Part shown: one piece after another, positions 17,971 to 27,311 of the stretch
How the letters are laid out: each line of letters begins with the position of its first letter
How positions within the stretch are numbered: position 1 is the first letter of the stretch
Origin: Hyphomicrobiales bacterium
GTDB lineage: Bacteria > Pseudomonadota > Alphaproteobacteria > Rhizobiales > Beijerinckiaceae
Assembly: GCA_028290285.1 (NCBI GenBank)
Contig: JAQGKD010000105.1
Coordinates: 1 to 56,992, forward strand
Direction: 5' to 3'
DNA: 56,992 bases
Translations under genes and position numbers: made by a program
The notes under the pieces: generated by a model
The model's input: the letters and a program-made list of their open reading frames with translations, nothing else
Told to the model about the DNA's origin: nothing
Database searches by the model: none

Positions 17971-19377
17971 ATGAAACGCCTGTTCGCCCCTTTGCTTCTC
18001 CTCGCGCTTGGCATTCTTCCTGCCGCAGCCCAGCAGCCCTTGCGCGTGACGCCAGAGACCCACGGGCAGGTCACGCTGTCCTATTCGCCCATCGTCAAGA
18101 AAGCGCAGCCCTCGGTCGTCAATGTCTATGCGTCGCGGACCGAAAAGCGGCAGCGCAATGCGTTGTTCGACGATCCGATTTTCCGTCAGTTCTTCGGCGA
18201 TCAGCAGCGGCCCGGCGGGCCGACCGCGCAATCGCTCGGCTCCGGCGTCATCGTCGATGCTAGCGGTCTCGTGATTACCAATCACCACGTCATCGAGGGC
18301 ATGACTGATGTGAAGGTGGCGCTACCGGACAAGCGTGAATACGAGGCTGAAATCGTGCTGCGCGATCCGCGCACCGATCTCGCGGTGCTCAAGATCAAGA
18401 ATGGCGGCGCGGCTTTCCCCGTTATGGAGCTTGGCGATTCCGACGCGCTCGAAGTCGGGGATCTCGTTCTTGCGCTCGGGAATCCGTTTGGCGTCGGGCA
18501 GACGGTGACGCAGGGCATCGTTTCCGCGCTGGCCCGCACGCAGGTGGGCATCAGCGATTATGGCTTCTTCATCCAGACCGATGCCGCGATCAATCCTGGC
18601 AATTCGGGCGGCGCGCTGATCGACATGAACGCGCGCCTCGTCGGAATCAATTCGGCGATTTTCTCCAAGTCGGGCGGCTCCATCGGCATCGGCTTCGCGA
18701 TCCCCGTGAATATGGTCAAGATCGTTGTCGCGGCGGCAAAGGGCGGTGTGCGGCAGGTGCGCCGTCCGTGGCTCGGCGCCACCTTGCAGGCTGTTTCCAA
18801 GGAGATCGCGGAGTCGCTCGGCATGGATCGTCCGGCTGGCGCGCTCGTCGCCGATCTCTATCCGCGCAGTCCTGCTGTTGACGCCGGTTTGCAACGTGGC
18901 GACGTGATCACCGCCGTGGATGGACTCGCCGTCGACGACCCCGAGAGCTTCGGTTACCGCGTGGGTGTACGCGCGCTCGGGGGCACCGTGCCGCTCTCTG
19001 TGCTGCGCAAGGGCAAGACCGTCACCTTGCAGGTGAAGCTCGCACCCGCGCCCGAAGTGCCGCCGCGCGAAACGGTTACGATCACGGGGCGCTCGCCCTT
19101 CGGCGGCGCGACCGTCGTCAATATTTCGCCGGCGACCGCGGAAGAATTCTCGGTCGAGGGCGTCAAGGAAGGCGTCATCGTGACCGAAGTCGAGGAGGGT
19201 TCGTCGGCCGCTGCTGTTGGTATCCAGAAGGGCGATGTCGTCGTTGCAGTGAATGACACCAAGATAGCGCGGACCGCCGACCTGCGGACAGCGGCGGCAA
19301 CTTCGAGCCGGCAATATTACTGGAAGCTGACCATCGGGCGCGGTGGACAGGTCTTCACGACTGTCGTCGGCGGCTGA
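17971..19377 (+). CDS. DegP/HtrA-type periplasmic serine protease
   Basis: A 468-residue Do-family protease-chaperone for misfolded envelope proteins. The signal peptide is MKRLFAPLLLLALGILPAAA. The trypsin-like domain has the triad His106 (TNHHV), Asp136 (DPRTD) and Ser212 (GNSGGAL). Two PDZ domains follow, at roughly 260-350 and 380-460. The order and length match DegP/DegQ of alphaproteobacteria. It has its own upstream region after the rplQ terminator, with a possible -10 (TATGAT) about 25 nt before the start, and an inverted repeat lies downstream. Confidence 0.93.
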   Translation: MKRLFAPLLLLALGILPAAAQQPLRVTPETHGQVTLSYSPIVKKAQPSVVNVYASRTEKRQRNALFDDPIFRQFFGDQQRPGGPTAQSLGSGVIVDASGLVITNHHVIEGMTDVKVALPDKREYEAEIVLRDPRTDLAVLKIKNGGAAFPVMELGDSDALEVGDLVLALGNPFGVGQTVTQGIVSALARTQVGISDYGFFIQTDAAINPGNSGGALIDMNARLVGINSAIFSKSGGSIGIGFAIPVNMVKIVVAAAKGGVRQVRRPWLGATLQAVSKEIAESLGMDRPAGALVADLYPRSPAVDAGLQRGDVITAVDGLAVDDPESFGYRVGVRALGGTVPLSVLRKGKTVTLQVKLAPAPEVPPRETVTITGRSPFGGATVVNISPATAEEFSVEGVKEGVIVTEVEEGSSAAAVGIQKGDVVVAVNDTKIARTADLRTAAATSSRQYYWKLTIGRGGQVFTTVVGG

Positions 19378-19408
19378 GTCGTGCAGCGTCGTCATTGAAT
19401 GTGGAGCC

Positions 19409-19446
19409 AAGCAATCCAGGGCAGCCTCGCGCTTCCTGGATTGCTT
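19409..19446. terminator. Inverted repeat between convergent degP-like and parA-like genes
   Basis: AAGCAATCCAGG (19409-19420) pairs perfectly with CCTGGATTGCTT (19435-19446), a 12-bp stem with a 14-nt loop. It sits between two convergent genes. The T tract is weak (TTGCTTCCTT) on the plus strand and absent on the minus strand, so it is probably a terminator of moderate strength. Confidence 0.6.
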
Positions 19447-19480
19447 CCTTACATCGCTGCTCGCATCTGCGTTTTGTGGA

Positions 19481-20131
19481 TCAGGCGGCCTTCTTGGTCG
19501 CCTGTTTTACTTTGCCGATGCGGCGCTTGAGCGACGACCAGAGCTTGCGCACTTCGTCGGCGGCGTCGCCGTAGGGCGCCAGTTCGGTGACACCGAGTCC
19601 GTGGCGGGCGGCTTCCTGGAAGTCGACGCGGGCGGAGATCAGCGGCGTCAGAAGGCCGCCCATGGCTTCGAGGGCTTTGGAGCCTTGTTCCACGCGGGCG
19701 CTCTGGTTTGATGGCGGGCACTGGTTGAGCACGAAAACGAATTCGCGGTGTGCTTCCTTGGCAGCGGCGCGGGTGACTTCACTGGCCCAGAGATCGAACA
19801 CGTTCGGGCGCGCGGGGATGATGCAGAGATCGGAAGACTTCATCGCTGCCGTCGTCGCCGGGCTCGACGTGCCAGGCGTGTCGATGACGACCAGTGTGAT
19901 GCCTTTCTTCTCAAGCGCGGTAAGCACCTGCGGGAGCTTCTGATAGGGCACTGCTTCGACGGCAACGTCGGACTCGCCGCGCAGCTTCGACCAGTTGACC
20001 AGTGACTTGAGAGGATCCATATCGATAACGAAAACGCGCTCGCCGGCTTCCTGGGCGGCGACAGCGAGGCATGCTGCGAGAGTGCTCTTTCCGGAGCCTC
20101 CCTTTTGTGTGACGAGTGCAATCGTACGCAT
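19481..20131 (-). CDS. Orphan ParA-family ATPase
   Basis: A 216-residue ParA/Soj-like protein with the deviant Walker A KGGSGKST near residue 10 (signature Lys before the GG), VIDMDP, and the Walker B VVIDTPG. ParA-type ATPases dimerise on DNA or membranes and position chromosomes, plasmids or protein complexes. There is no parB or parS-like repeat next to it, so it is more likely a cargo-positioning ATPase than the chromosome partition protein. The tail is Lys/Ala-rich. It is divergent from rarA. Cargo is unknown. Confidence 0.85.
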   Translation of the reverse strand: MRTIALVTQKGGSGKSTLAACLAVAAQEAGERVFVIDMDPLKSLVNWSKLRGESDVAVEAVPYQKLPQVLTALEKKGITLVVIDTPGTSSPATTAAMKSSDLCIIPARPNVFDLWASEVTRAAAKEAHREFVFVLNQCPPSNQSARVEQGSKALEAMGGLLTPLISARVDFQEAARHGLGVTELAPYGDAADEVRKLWSSLKRRIGKVKQATKKAA

Positions 20132-20240
20132 GATACGGCCTTTCCCTTCGAGTGCCGCGAATCAGTGCCGGTCGAAATCTGTGACGCTTCCGGTAGAACG
20201 CGAGCCTATGTACGACACAGATGAGTCGCAAGACGTTTCC

Positions 20241-20255
20241 ATAGTTGGTGACTAT
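20241..20255. promoter_or_regulatory. Small inverted repeat in the parA-rarA intergenic region
   Basis: ATAGT (20241-20245) and ACTAT (20251-20255) form an inverted repeat around TGGTG in the 174-nt divergent region, which is locally AT-rich. It could be an operator for either gene, or part of a -10 region (TATAGAT). Short repeats of this size can occur by chance. Confidence 0.25.
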
Positions 20256-20305
20256 AGATAACGAACGGTTAAGAAGATCTCGATGTGTGAAACAGTCAGG
20301 CTTGG

Positions 20306-21616
20306 ATGAGCGATTTGTTTGAAAGCGCAGGACTGCATGAGTCGGCCCCGCGGCCGCTCGCAGACCGCATGCGTCCATCGCGGCTCGAAGACGTCGCTGG
20401 GCAGGATCATCTCGTAGGGGAAGAAGGCGCGCTGACGCGCCTCGTGCGCTCCGGTTCCATCGGCTCACTTGTGTTCTGGGGACCGCCGGGCACCGGCAAG
20501 ACGACTGTGGCCCGTTTGCTGGCGCGTGAGACCGATCTCGAATTTGCGCAGATCTCAGCCATTTTCACGGGGGTCGCCGATCTCAAGAAGGTGTTCGAGG
20601 AAGCGCGCGCGCGCCGCAAGATCGGGCGCGGCACTTTGTTGTTCGTCGATGAGATTCATCGCTTCAACCGTGCACAGCAGGACTCTTTCCTTCCTGTGAT
20701 GGAAGATGGAACGGTGACGCTGATCGGCGCGACGACCGAGAATCCGTCGTTCGAATTGAACGCGGCGCTGTTGTCACGTGCGCGCGTGCTGACATTCAAG
20801 TCGCTTGACCCTGCCGCGCTGGAGCGGCTTCTCGCGCGTGCCGAACTGATCGAGAAGCGCGGCCTTCCGCTCGATGCATCAGCGCGCGAGGCGCTGATCC
20901 GCATGGCCGATGGCGATGGGCGGGCGGTGCTTACCCTTGCGGAAGAACTCTGGCGCGCAGCGGGCGAGGACGAGATCTTCGACACGGCGAAGCTCTCCGA
21001 GATCGTGCAGCGTCGCGCGCCGATCTACGACAAGGCGCAGGAGGGGCATTACAATCTCATCTCCGCGCTGCACAAGAGCGTGCGCGGGTCGGATCCCGAT
21101 GCGGCTCTCTATTATCTCGCGCGCATGTTCGATGCCGGCGAAGATCCGCTGTTTCTCGCGCGACGCATCGTGCGCATGGCGGTGGAGGATGTCGGGCTCG
21201 CCGATCCGCAGGCGCTCGTCGTCGCCAATGCCGCCAAGGAAGCCTATGATTTTCTGGGCAGCCCGGAAGGCGAACTCGCTATCGCGCAGGCCGTGATCTA
21301 TCTGGCGACCGCGCCAAAATCCAACGCCGCCTATACCGCGACCAAAGCCGCGATGCGGCTCGCCAAGGCGCACGGCTCGCTGATGCCGCCGAAGGTCATC
21401 CTCAACGCGCCGACCAAGCTCATGAAGTCCGAAGGGTATGGCGAGGGCTATGCCTACGACCATGACGAGCCGGAGGCTTTTTCGGGCCAGAACTACTGGC
21501 CGGACGCGCTCGGGCGGCAGAAGCTCTATGAGCCGGTCGAACGCGGGTTCGAGCGTGAATTGCGCAAACGGCTGGATTATTGGGCCAAGCTGCGGCGCGA
21601 ACGGGGCGGGGAGTAG
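20306..21616 (+). CDS. rarA: Replication-associated recombination protein A (MgsA/WRNIP1 family)
   Basis: A 436-residue AAA+ ATPase acting at stalled replication forks. It opens with LADRMRPSRLEDVAGQDHLV. The Walker A is GPPGTGKTT, the Walker B is LLFVDEIHRFNR, and sensor 1 is GATTENPSFELN. The C-terminal tetramerisation domain (LPDALGRQ-like segment, here YWPDALGRQKLYEP) is intact. Length is typical. crcB follows 52 nt later on the same strand. Confidence 0.95.
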   Translation: MSDLFESAGLHESAPRPLADRMRPSRLEDVAGQDHLVGEEGALTRLVRSGSIGSLVFWGPPGTGKTTVARLLARETDLEFAQISAIFTGVADLKKVFEEARARRKIGRGTLLFVDEIHRFNRAQQDSFLPVMEDGTVTLIGATTENPSFELNAALLSRARVLTFKSLDPAALERLLARAELIEKRGLPLDASAREALIRMADGDGRAVLTLAEELWRAAGEDEIFDTAKLSEIVQRRAPIYDKAQEGHYNLISALHKSVRGSDPDAALYYLARMFDAGEDPLFLARRIVRMAVEDVGLADPQALVVANAAKEAYDFLGSPEGELAIAQAVIYLATAPKSNAAYTATKAAMRLAKAHGSLMPPKVILNAPTKLMKSEGYGEGYAYDHDEPEAFSGQNYWPDALGRQKLYEPVERGFERELRKRLDYWAKLRRERGGE

Positions 21617-21668
21617 GCTCAGCCACTTCCAACGTGACGAGGCTGGGCAGTTCCGCTATAGGAAGCCC

Positions 21669-22052
21669 ATGCAGTCCATTTTTCTCGTCTTCCTCGGCGC
21701 CGGGTTCGGCGGCACGCTGCGCCATGGTGTGAACCTGGCGGCGATGCGTTACAGCGCCGCGGGCTTCCCCTGGGGCACTTTGTGCATCAACGTTGCGGGG
21801 TCCTTCGTCATGGGACTTCTCGCGGCGTGGTTCACGCTGCGCAGCGGGAGCTCTGCTCCCCAGCCGCTGCGGCTGTTCCTGATGACGGGCGTGCTGGGTG
21901 GCTTCACCACATTTTCCGCTTTCTCGCTTGAGACAATCGTCTTGTGGGAACGCGGGCAGGCCGCCGACGCGGCCATTTATGTCGTAGGCTCTGTTGGCCT
22001 TTCGCTCGCGGGTCTTGTCGCCGGGCTGTTTCTGGTGAGGTCGCTGACGTGA
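21669..22052 (+). CDS. crcB: Fluoride efflux channel CrcB (Fluc)
   Basis: A 127-residue four-helix membrane protein that dimerises into an anion channel exporting fluoride. GFGGTLRH near the start, NVAGSFVMGLL in TM2, and GGFTTFSAFSLE in TM3 carry the conserved Asn and the Phe-box residues. The ATG at 21669 gives the family N terminus. No fluoride riboswitch is evident in the short upstream gap. The gene overlaps the next by 4 nt (GTGA). Confidence 0.95.
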   Translation: MQSIFLVFLGAGFGGTLRHGVNLAAMRYSAAGFPWGTLCINVAGSFVMGLLAAWFTLRSGSSAPQPLRLFLMTGVLGGFTTFSAFSLETIVLWERGQAADAAIYVVGSVGLSLAGLVAGLFLVRSLT

Positions 22053-23320
22053 ACAAGAGTTTTGTAAAAAAGCCGGCGCGCAAGGGCGGGTTCAAGAGTG
22101 CGCCCCGCTCGGGCAAGCCCGCGCCCAAGCCCGCTTTCAGGAGCGCGCCCAAGCCTGAGTTCAGGGCTGAGCCCAAATCTGACGCCAAGTATGATCCGGT
22201 GAATGAACCCGCGCCGGAGCCCGTCGCCACCCCCATGTCCGCCGTCCAGATGCTCGTCGTCACCGCCGATGAAGACGGAATGCGCCTCGACCGCTGGTTC
22301 AAGCGGCGCGTGCCCGATCTCTCGCTCGGCCATCTCAACAAGATCGTTCGGACGGGGCAGGTGCGTGTCGATGGCGGGCGTGTCCAGACTTCGACGCGCC
22401 TGACCGAGGGCGTCACCGTCCGCGTGCCGCCGTTGCAGACGGCTTCGTCCGACGGCATCGCCTCACCGGCCGTCAAGCGCCCCGTCGCCAACGAGGCGGA
22501 TGCGCGCACCATCAAGCAGATGATCCTCTTCGAGGACAAGCACGTGATGGTGCTGAACAAGCCCTACGGCCTCGCGGTGCAGGGCGGTTCGGGCACGACG
22601 CGCCACATCGACGGCATGCTGATGGGCATGGTGGACGAGAAGGGCGATCGTCCCTTGCTGGTGCATCGTCTCGACCGCGACACGTCGGGCGTGCTGCTCG
22701 TCGCCAAGACGCGCAAGATGGCGTCGGATCTCGGCGAGCTTTTCCGCTCCCGTCAGGCGCGCAAGATCTACTGGGCCATCGTCGAGGGCGTGCCGAAGCC
22801 CAGCCAGGGGCGCATCTCGCTGTTCCTAGCCAAGGGCGCCGGCATGGGCGATGTGCGCGGTCCACGCCGCTTCGGCGAAGAGCCAGAGGGTGCGCGCAAG
22901 GACCCCGAGAAGATGCGCGTGGCGCGTCACGGCGAAGAGGATGCGCAGCATTCGATCACCTATTACGCGACGGTCGACAAGGTTGCGCCGCGTCTCGCCT
23001 GGCTGTCGATGAAGCCGGTGACGGGCCGCACGCATCAGTTGCGCGCCCATGCTGAGGCCATCGGCCATCCGATCATCGGCGATCCGAAATACGGGCATCG
23101 CAGCGCCAACGATCCGCGTCGCACCGATCCGCTGCGCGCCATTCCCGACGCTGTGGAAGACAAGCTGCATCTGCTGGCGCGCCGTCTCATCCTGCCACAT
23201 CCCAAGGGCGGTACCATCGATGTCACGGCCCCGTTGCCGCCGCATATGAAAACGACCTTCGATATGTTCGGCTTCGATGTGAAGTCCTACGATCCGATCG
23301 AGGATGCTCCGGAGGAATGA
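22049..23320 (+). CDS. RluC/RluD-family 23S rRNA pseudouridine synthase
   Basis: A 423-residue protein. Residues 1-65 are a low-complexity tail with repeated APK/PKP/FRS units. An S4 RNA-binding domain follows (GMRLDRWFKRRVPDLSLGHL), then the catalytic domain with the motif LVHRLDRDTSGVLLVAKT, whose Asp is the catalytic nucleophile. TGRTHQLRAHAEAIGHPI is also conserved. The GTG start overlaps crcB, so it is coupled to it. RluC (positions 955/2504/2580) or a relative is likely; the exact target cannot be read from sequence. Confidence 0.9.
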   Translation: MNKSFVKKPARKGGFKSAPRSGKPAPKPAFRSAPKPEFRAEPKSDAKYDPVNEPAPEPVATPMSAVQMLVVTADEDGMRLDRWFKRRVPDLSLGHLNKIVRTGQVRVDGGRVQTSTRLTEGVTVRVPPLQTASSDGIASPAVKRPVANEADARTIKQMILFEDKHVMVLNKPYGLAVQGGSGTTRHIDGMLMGMVDEKGDRPLLVHRLDRDTSGVLLVAKTRKMASDLGELFRSRQARKIYWAIVEGVPKPSQGRISLFLAKGAGMGDVRGPRRFGEEPEGARKDPEKMRVARHGEEDAQHSITYYATVDKVAPRLAWLSMKPVTGRTHQLRAHAEAIGHPIIGDPKYGHRSANDPRRTDPLRAIPDAVEDKLHLLARRLILPHPKGGTIDVTAPLPPHMKTTFDMFGFDVKSYDPIEDAPEE

Positions 23321-23895
23321 TGACCCAGCAGGCTGCGTCCCGCATGGAGCCCTTGTCTCCCGGCGACTACACCGAGGAACAGGCAGAGGCCGCCATACAG
23401 TTCGAGGCGACGCGCGGCGCGCCTGTTCGGGGGCCTTTCGACCTGCTCATCCGCAGCCCGGAAGTGCTGAAACATGCCCAGGCGCTGGGGGCTTTCCTGC
23501 GTTATCGCTGCTCGATCTCGGGGCCGCTGTCCGAGTTCGCCATTCTCGTCATCGCGCGTGAATGGTCGCAGAACTACGAGTGGCACATCCATAGCGCCAT
23601 CGCCTTGCGTTCGGGCGTGGATGCAGCCGTGGTCGAAGATTTGCGGGTCGGGCGCAGGCCGTCCGCGCTTTCGCCGGAGCAGGCAGCGATCTACGATCTC
23701 TCGACCGAGCTGATGCGCAACCGCCAGGTCAGCGACGACACTTATGCACGGGCGCTCGCACTGTTCAGCGAGAAGGGGATTATCGATCTCGTCGCGATCA
23801 ACGGCTATTACGGGCTTCTCGCCATGGCGATGAATACCGCGCGCATGGCCGATCCCGCTGGCGCAGTGGCTTTGCCTCCGCTGCCTCCCGCATAA
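23317..23895 (+). CDS. Carboxymuconolactone decarboxylase-fold protein
   Basis: A 192-residue protein of the CMD/AhpD-like superfamily. Typical segments are GPFDLLIRSPEVLKHAQALG, REWSQNYEWHIHSAIALRSG, and a repeat in the C-terminal half (IIDLVAINGYYGLLAMAMNT). The CxxC of AhpD is absent; Trp and His replace it (NYEWHIH), so peroxidase chemistry is unlikely. Substrate is unknown. It overlaps the pseudouridine synthase by 4 nt; an in-frame ATG at 23320 is better spaced from GGAGGA. Confidence 0.8.
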   Translation: MMTQQAASRMEPLSPGDYTEEQAEAAIQFEATRGAPVRGPFDLLIRSPEVLKHAQALGAFLRYRCSISGPLSEFAILVIAREWSQNYEWHIHSAIALRSGVDAAVVEDLRVGRRPSALSPEQAAIYDLSTELMRNRQVSDDTYARALALFSEKGIIDLVAINGYYGLLAMAMNTARMADPAGAVALPPLPPA

Positions 23896-23905
23896 GGCCC
23901 ATTCA

Positions 23906-24568
23906 TTGAAGCTCATCGTCTTCGACGTCGACGGCACGCTCGTCGACAGCCAGCATTTCATCGTCGAGGCGCAGAAGCGCGCCTTTGCCGCCCATGACCT
24001 CGTTGCGCCGGAACGGGAGAGGATGCTGTCCATCGTCGGTCTCTCGCTGGTACAGGCCTTTGTCGAACTCGTCGGCCCGGACGGGCCCGTAGAATCGCTG
24101 GCGCAGTCGTACCGCGATGCCTGGCAGGTGATGCGGCTCGACCCTGAATTCGCCGACCCTCTCTACCCCGGCGCGGCCGAGGCCATCGCGGCGCTCGGGC
24201 TGCGTGAAGATGCGATACTCGGTGTGGCCACGGGCAAGTCGAAGCGCGGCGTCGATCATCTCTTCCACGAGCAGGGCTGGCAAAATCGCTTTGCGACCGT
24301 GCAGACGGCGGACGGTCATCCCTCGAAGCCGCACCCCTCCATGATCCTTGCCGCGCTGGCAGAGACCGGGACGGAGCCGGCCGATGCCGTGATGATCGGC
24401 GACACCTCCTTCGACATGGCCATGGGGAAGTCCGCCGGGGTGCGCACCATCGGCGTCGGCTGGGGCTACCATCCGCGCGAACGCCTGCTGGCCAGCGGAG
24501 CCGAGCGGATCGTCGAGAGTTTCGATGAGCTGACGGCTGTGCTCGCATCAGGCGCGTGTTGGTGCTAG
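23906..24568 (+). CDS. HAD-family hydrolase (phosphoglycolate phosphatase-like)
   Basis: A 220-residue HAD hydrolase with motif I FDVDGTLVDS (nucleophile and acid Asp), motif II VATGKSKRG, motif III at SKPHPSM, and motif IV MIGDTSFDMAMG. The cap is alpha-helical (subfamily IA). The start is TTG at 23906, ten bases after the previous stop, and no nearby ATG restores the family N terminus. It is part of the crcB-ATP12 run. The phosphate substrate is unknown. Confidence 0.88.
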   Translation: MKLIVFDVDGTLVDSQHFIVEAQKRAFAAHDLVAPERERMLSIVGLSLVQAFVELVGPDGPVESLAQSYRDAWQVMRLDPEFADPLYPGAAEAIAALGLREDAILGVATGKSKRGVDHLFHEQGWQNRFATVQTADGHPSKPHPSMILAALAETGTEPADAVMIGDTSFDMAMGKSAGVRTIGVGWGYHPRERLLASGAERIVESFDELTAVLASGACWC

Positions 24569-24577
24569 ATCAACGCC

Positions 24578-25372
24578 ATGCGCGATGATCTTTTCAAGGC
24601 CCTTCTGCCCACCCACGGCGAGCCGATCGATCCGGTTGAGATGGCGCGGCGCGATCAGCGCAAGGCGCTTCCCAAGCGGTTCTATAGCCGAGCCACGATC
24701 GAGGCACGCGATGGCGCTTTCGTGCTGCTGCTTGACGATCGTCCCGCCCGCACGCCGGGCCGCAACCTGATCGCGCTGCCGACGGAGGCAGCCGGGCTTG
24801 CTCTGGCGGCCGAATGGGATGCGCAGATCGACATCATCGATCCCGCGATCATGCCCATCACCCGCATCGTCAATTCGGCGCTCGACGGCGTGTCGCGCGA
24901 GGTCGAGGCCGTGCGCGCGGAAGTCGTGCGTTTCGCGAGCTCCGATCTCGTATGCTACCGCGCAGCCGATCCCGAGGGGCTGGCGCAGTCACAGGCGGCG
25001 CTTTGGGATCCCGTGCTGGACTTTGCGCGCAACGATCTCGGCGCGCGATTGGTGCTCGGGGAAGGCATTATCCATGTCGAACAGCCCGACCATGCCATGG
25101 CCGCCGTTAGCCGCGCGGTCGAAGCCGTGCCGGCGCCGATCCCGCTCGCCTGCGTGCATGTCATCACGACCCTGACAGGATCGGCGCTTCTGGCCCTGGC
25201 TGTAGCGCGCGGCAACATGAGCGCGGAGGCCGCGTGGGCTGCGACTCATGCCGATGAAGACTTCCAGATGCGTATCTGGGGCGCGGATGCCGATGCCCTG
25301 GCCCGGCGCGAACGCCGGTGGGCGGAAATGCAGGCTGCATCGCGCCTATTTTGGGCCGTGCAGGGAGGCTGA
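24578..25372 (+). CDS. ATP12-family F1-ATPase assembly chaperone
   Basis: A 264-residue homologue of mitochondrial Atp12p, which chaperones the F1 alpha subunit. ATP12 is found in alphaproteobacteria and mitochondria. RFYSRATIEARDGAFVLLLD, then GRNLIALPTEAAGLALAAEW and MPITRIVNSALDGV are conserved, with a C-terminal EDFQMRIWG. It starts 9 nt after the HAD gene and is the last gene of the run. It is a strong taxon marker. Confidence 0.92.
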   Translation: MRDDLFKALLPTHGEPIDPVEMARRDQRKALPKRFYSRATIEARDGAFVLLLDDRPARTPGRNLIALPTEAAGLALAAEWDAQIDIIDPAIMPITRIVNSALDGVSREVEAVRAEVVRFASSDLVCYRAADPEGLAQSQAALWDPVLDFARNDLGARLVLGEGIIHVEQPDHAMAAVSRAVEAVPAPIPLACVHVITTLTGSALLALAVARGNMSAEAAWAATHADEDFQMRIWGADADALARRERRWAEMQAASRLFWAVQGG

Positions 25373-25469
25373 CGCAAGCTCTGCATCTCACCGTGCACGT
25401 ATTCACGATCCCTCAATTTATATGGCGCTAGATACAACTATTGCGGGAATTTGTTTCCAATAGGTTGTC

Positions 25470-27290
25470 ATGCGCCCATTTTCCATTGCCAGAAAAACCA
25501 TGCTCGCGGCCCTTGCGGTTCTCGTGCTTTGCGCGGGAAGCTCCGGCGCTGGCATGTGGCTCGCCTTTACGCTGAGCGGCGGGCTCGATCGAGCCATGTC
25601 CTCGGGCACCGTGCTGCGAACTCATATGGGCGCGGACATGATGCACGATGCGCTGCGCGCCGATGTGCTCGCCTCGCTATTGGCGGGCGATGCGAGCGCA
25701 GGTCTCTCCCGCAAGGAGATCGATAACGACTTCATGGAGCACACCACGGCGTTCGAGCGTGGAATCAGTGCCAATGAAGCAGCCCTTGTCGATGCCGACA
25801 CGCGCAGGGCGCTACAGACCGTGCGAGCGCCCCTGCAGGAATACATCGCCAGCGCACGCAACATCATCGCTCTCTCCAACACGGATGCGAAGGGCGCGAA
25901 GGCCGCCGTCCCCAAATTCAGCGAGCAGTTCAAGCAGCTCGAGGTAACGATGGAGACCGTGACCGATCATGTGACCAAGGCCGCCGAGGCCGATGCCGAG
26001 TTGGCGAAGGGCGCAGCTTCTTTCGCCAAGATGGTGATGTCCGTTCTCCTCGGCCTCAGTTTCGTGTTCGCGCTCGCGTTGATGGCGCTGGCAAACAAAA
26101 TCATCGTTGCGCCGATCGCGGCCATCACATCTGCTCTCGACCGGCTCTCGGCGGGCGATCTTTCCGTTCGCCTGCCGGTGGTGCGCTCGCAGGACGAGAT
26201 TGGCCGTATGGCGGCGGCGCTGGTCGCCTTCAGGGAGGCTGTGGCCGGGCGCCAGTCGGCTGTCGAGGCGGCGCAGGGGGCGCGGCTCGCCGAGGAAGAG
26301 AGGCGGCGTAACGAGGCGATCCAGAAATCTGCGGAAGAAGACGAACGGCGGGGCGTTGTCGCGGCGGTTGCGGGCGGGCTCGAGAAGCTCGCAGCGGGTC
26401 AATTGACCTGCCGTCTCTCCGGCACCTTCCCGGCGGAGTATCGCAAGGTGCAGCAGGATTTCAATTCCGCCATGCAGCAGCTCGAAGGCGTGGTGCAGAC
26501 CATTGCGCGCGCCGCCGAGAGCACGCGCAACGGCACCAACGACGTCTCGGCCAGCGTCGACGATCTTTCACGGCGCACCGGCGCGCAGGCGGCGAGCCTC
26601 GAGGAAATGGTGGCCACCCTGGATTCGATCACGACGATCTTCAGACGCACCGCGAATGGCGCCAACGAGGCCCGGACGGCGGTCTCGAGCGTGCGCGCCG
26701 ACGCGGAACTCAGCGGTGGGATCGTCGCTCGCGCCGTCGAGGCAATGAGCGCCATTCAGCAATCATCGGTCGAGGTCGGCCAGATCCTTGGGGTGATCGA
26801 CGAAATCGCGTTCCAGACCAACCTTCTCGCACTCAACGCGGGCGTCGAGGCGGCCCGTGCCGGAGACGCGGGGCGCGGCTTCGCCGTGGTGGCGACGGAA
26901 GTGCGCGCTCTGGCGCAGAGATCGGCTGAATCGGCCAAGGAGATCAAGGCGCTGATCGCAGCCTCCAGTGCGCAGGTCGGCCTCGGCGTCGATCTCGTGG
27001 GCGAGACGGGGCGTGCCCTTGAGCGGATGGCCAATAAGGTTGGGCAGATCGACGAGTTGGTCTCGCAGATCGCCGCCGCCGCCAAGGATCAGGCGGGCAG
27101 CCTCGCCGAACTCAACACGGCCGCCAGCCAGATGGACCAGGCGACGCAGCGCAACGCCGCGATGGTGGAGGAGATGACCACGGTGGGCCGCGAACTCGCC
27201 GGTGACGCGGGGGAGCTGGCGCAACTCGTCGGGCGGTTCGAAGTGGCTGGCGAAAGGGGCCGGGCGCAGGAGTGGCGGAAAGCCGGTTGA
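25470..27290 (+). CDS. Methyl-accepting chemotaxis protein
   Basis: A 606-residue transmembrane chemoreceptor. TM1 is near residues 8-35. The periplasmic region is helical, about 150 residues, and looks like a four-helix bundle. TM2 is around 190-215. A HAMP domain ([18 protein letters not shown]) and a second HAMP-like segment ([15 protein letters not shown]) precede the signalling domain, whose hairpin tip is [20 protein letters not shown]. There is no C-terminal CheR/CheB-tether pentapeptide. There are no che or flagellar genes nearby. Ligand is unknown. Confidence 0.93.
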   Translation: MRPFSIARKTMLAALAVLVLCAGSSGAGMWLAFTLSGGLDRAMSSGTVLRTHMGADMMHDALRADVLASLLAGDASAGLSRKEIDNDFMEHTTAFERGISANEAALVDADTRRALQTVRAPLQEYIASARNIIALSNTDAKGAKAAVPKFSEQFKQLEVTMETVTDHVTKAAEADAELAKGAASFAKMVMSVLLGLSFVFALALMALANKIIVAPIAAITSALDRLSAGDLSVRLPVVRSQDEIGRMAAALVAFREAVAGRQSAVEAAQGARLAEEERRRNEAIQKSAEEDERRGVVAAVAGGLEKLAAGQLTCRLSGTFPAEYRKVQQDFNSAMQQLEGVVQTIARAAESTRNGTNDVSASVDDLSRRTGAQAASLEEMVATLDSITTIFRRTANGANEARTAVSSVRADAELSGGIVARAVEAMSAIQQSSVEVGQILGVIDEIAFQTNLLALNAGVEAARAGDAGRGFAVVATEVRALAQRSAESAKEIKALIAASSAQVGLGVDLVGETGRALERMANKVGQIDELVSQIAAAAKDQAGSLAELNTAASQMDQATQRNAAMVEEMTTVGRELAGDAGELAQLVGRFEVAGERGRAQEWRKAG

Positions 27291-27311
27291 GCCTGCGCCC
27301 GGCGTCGCGCT

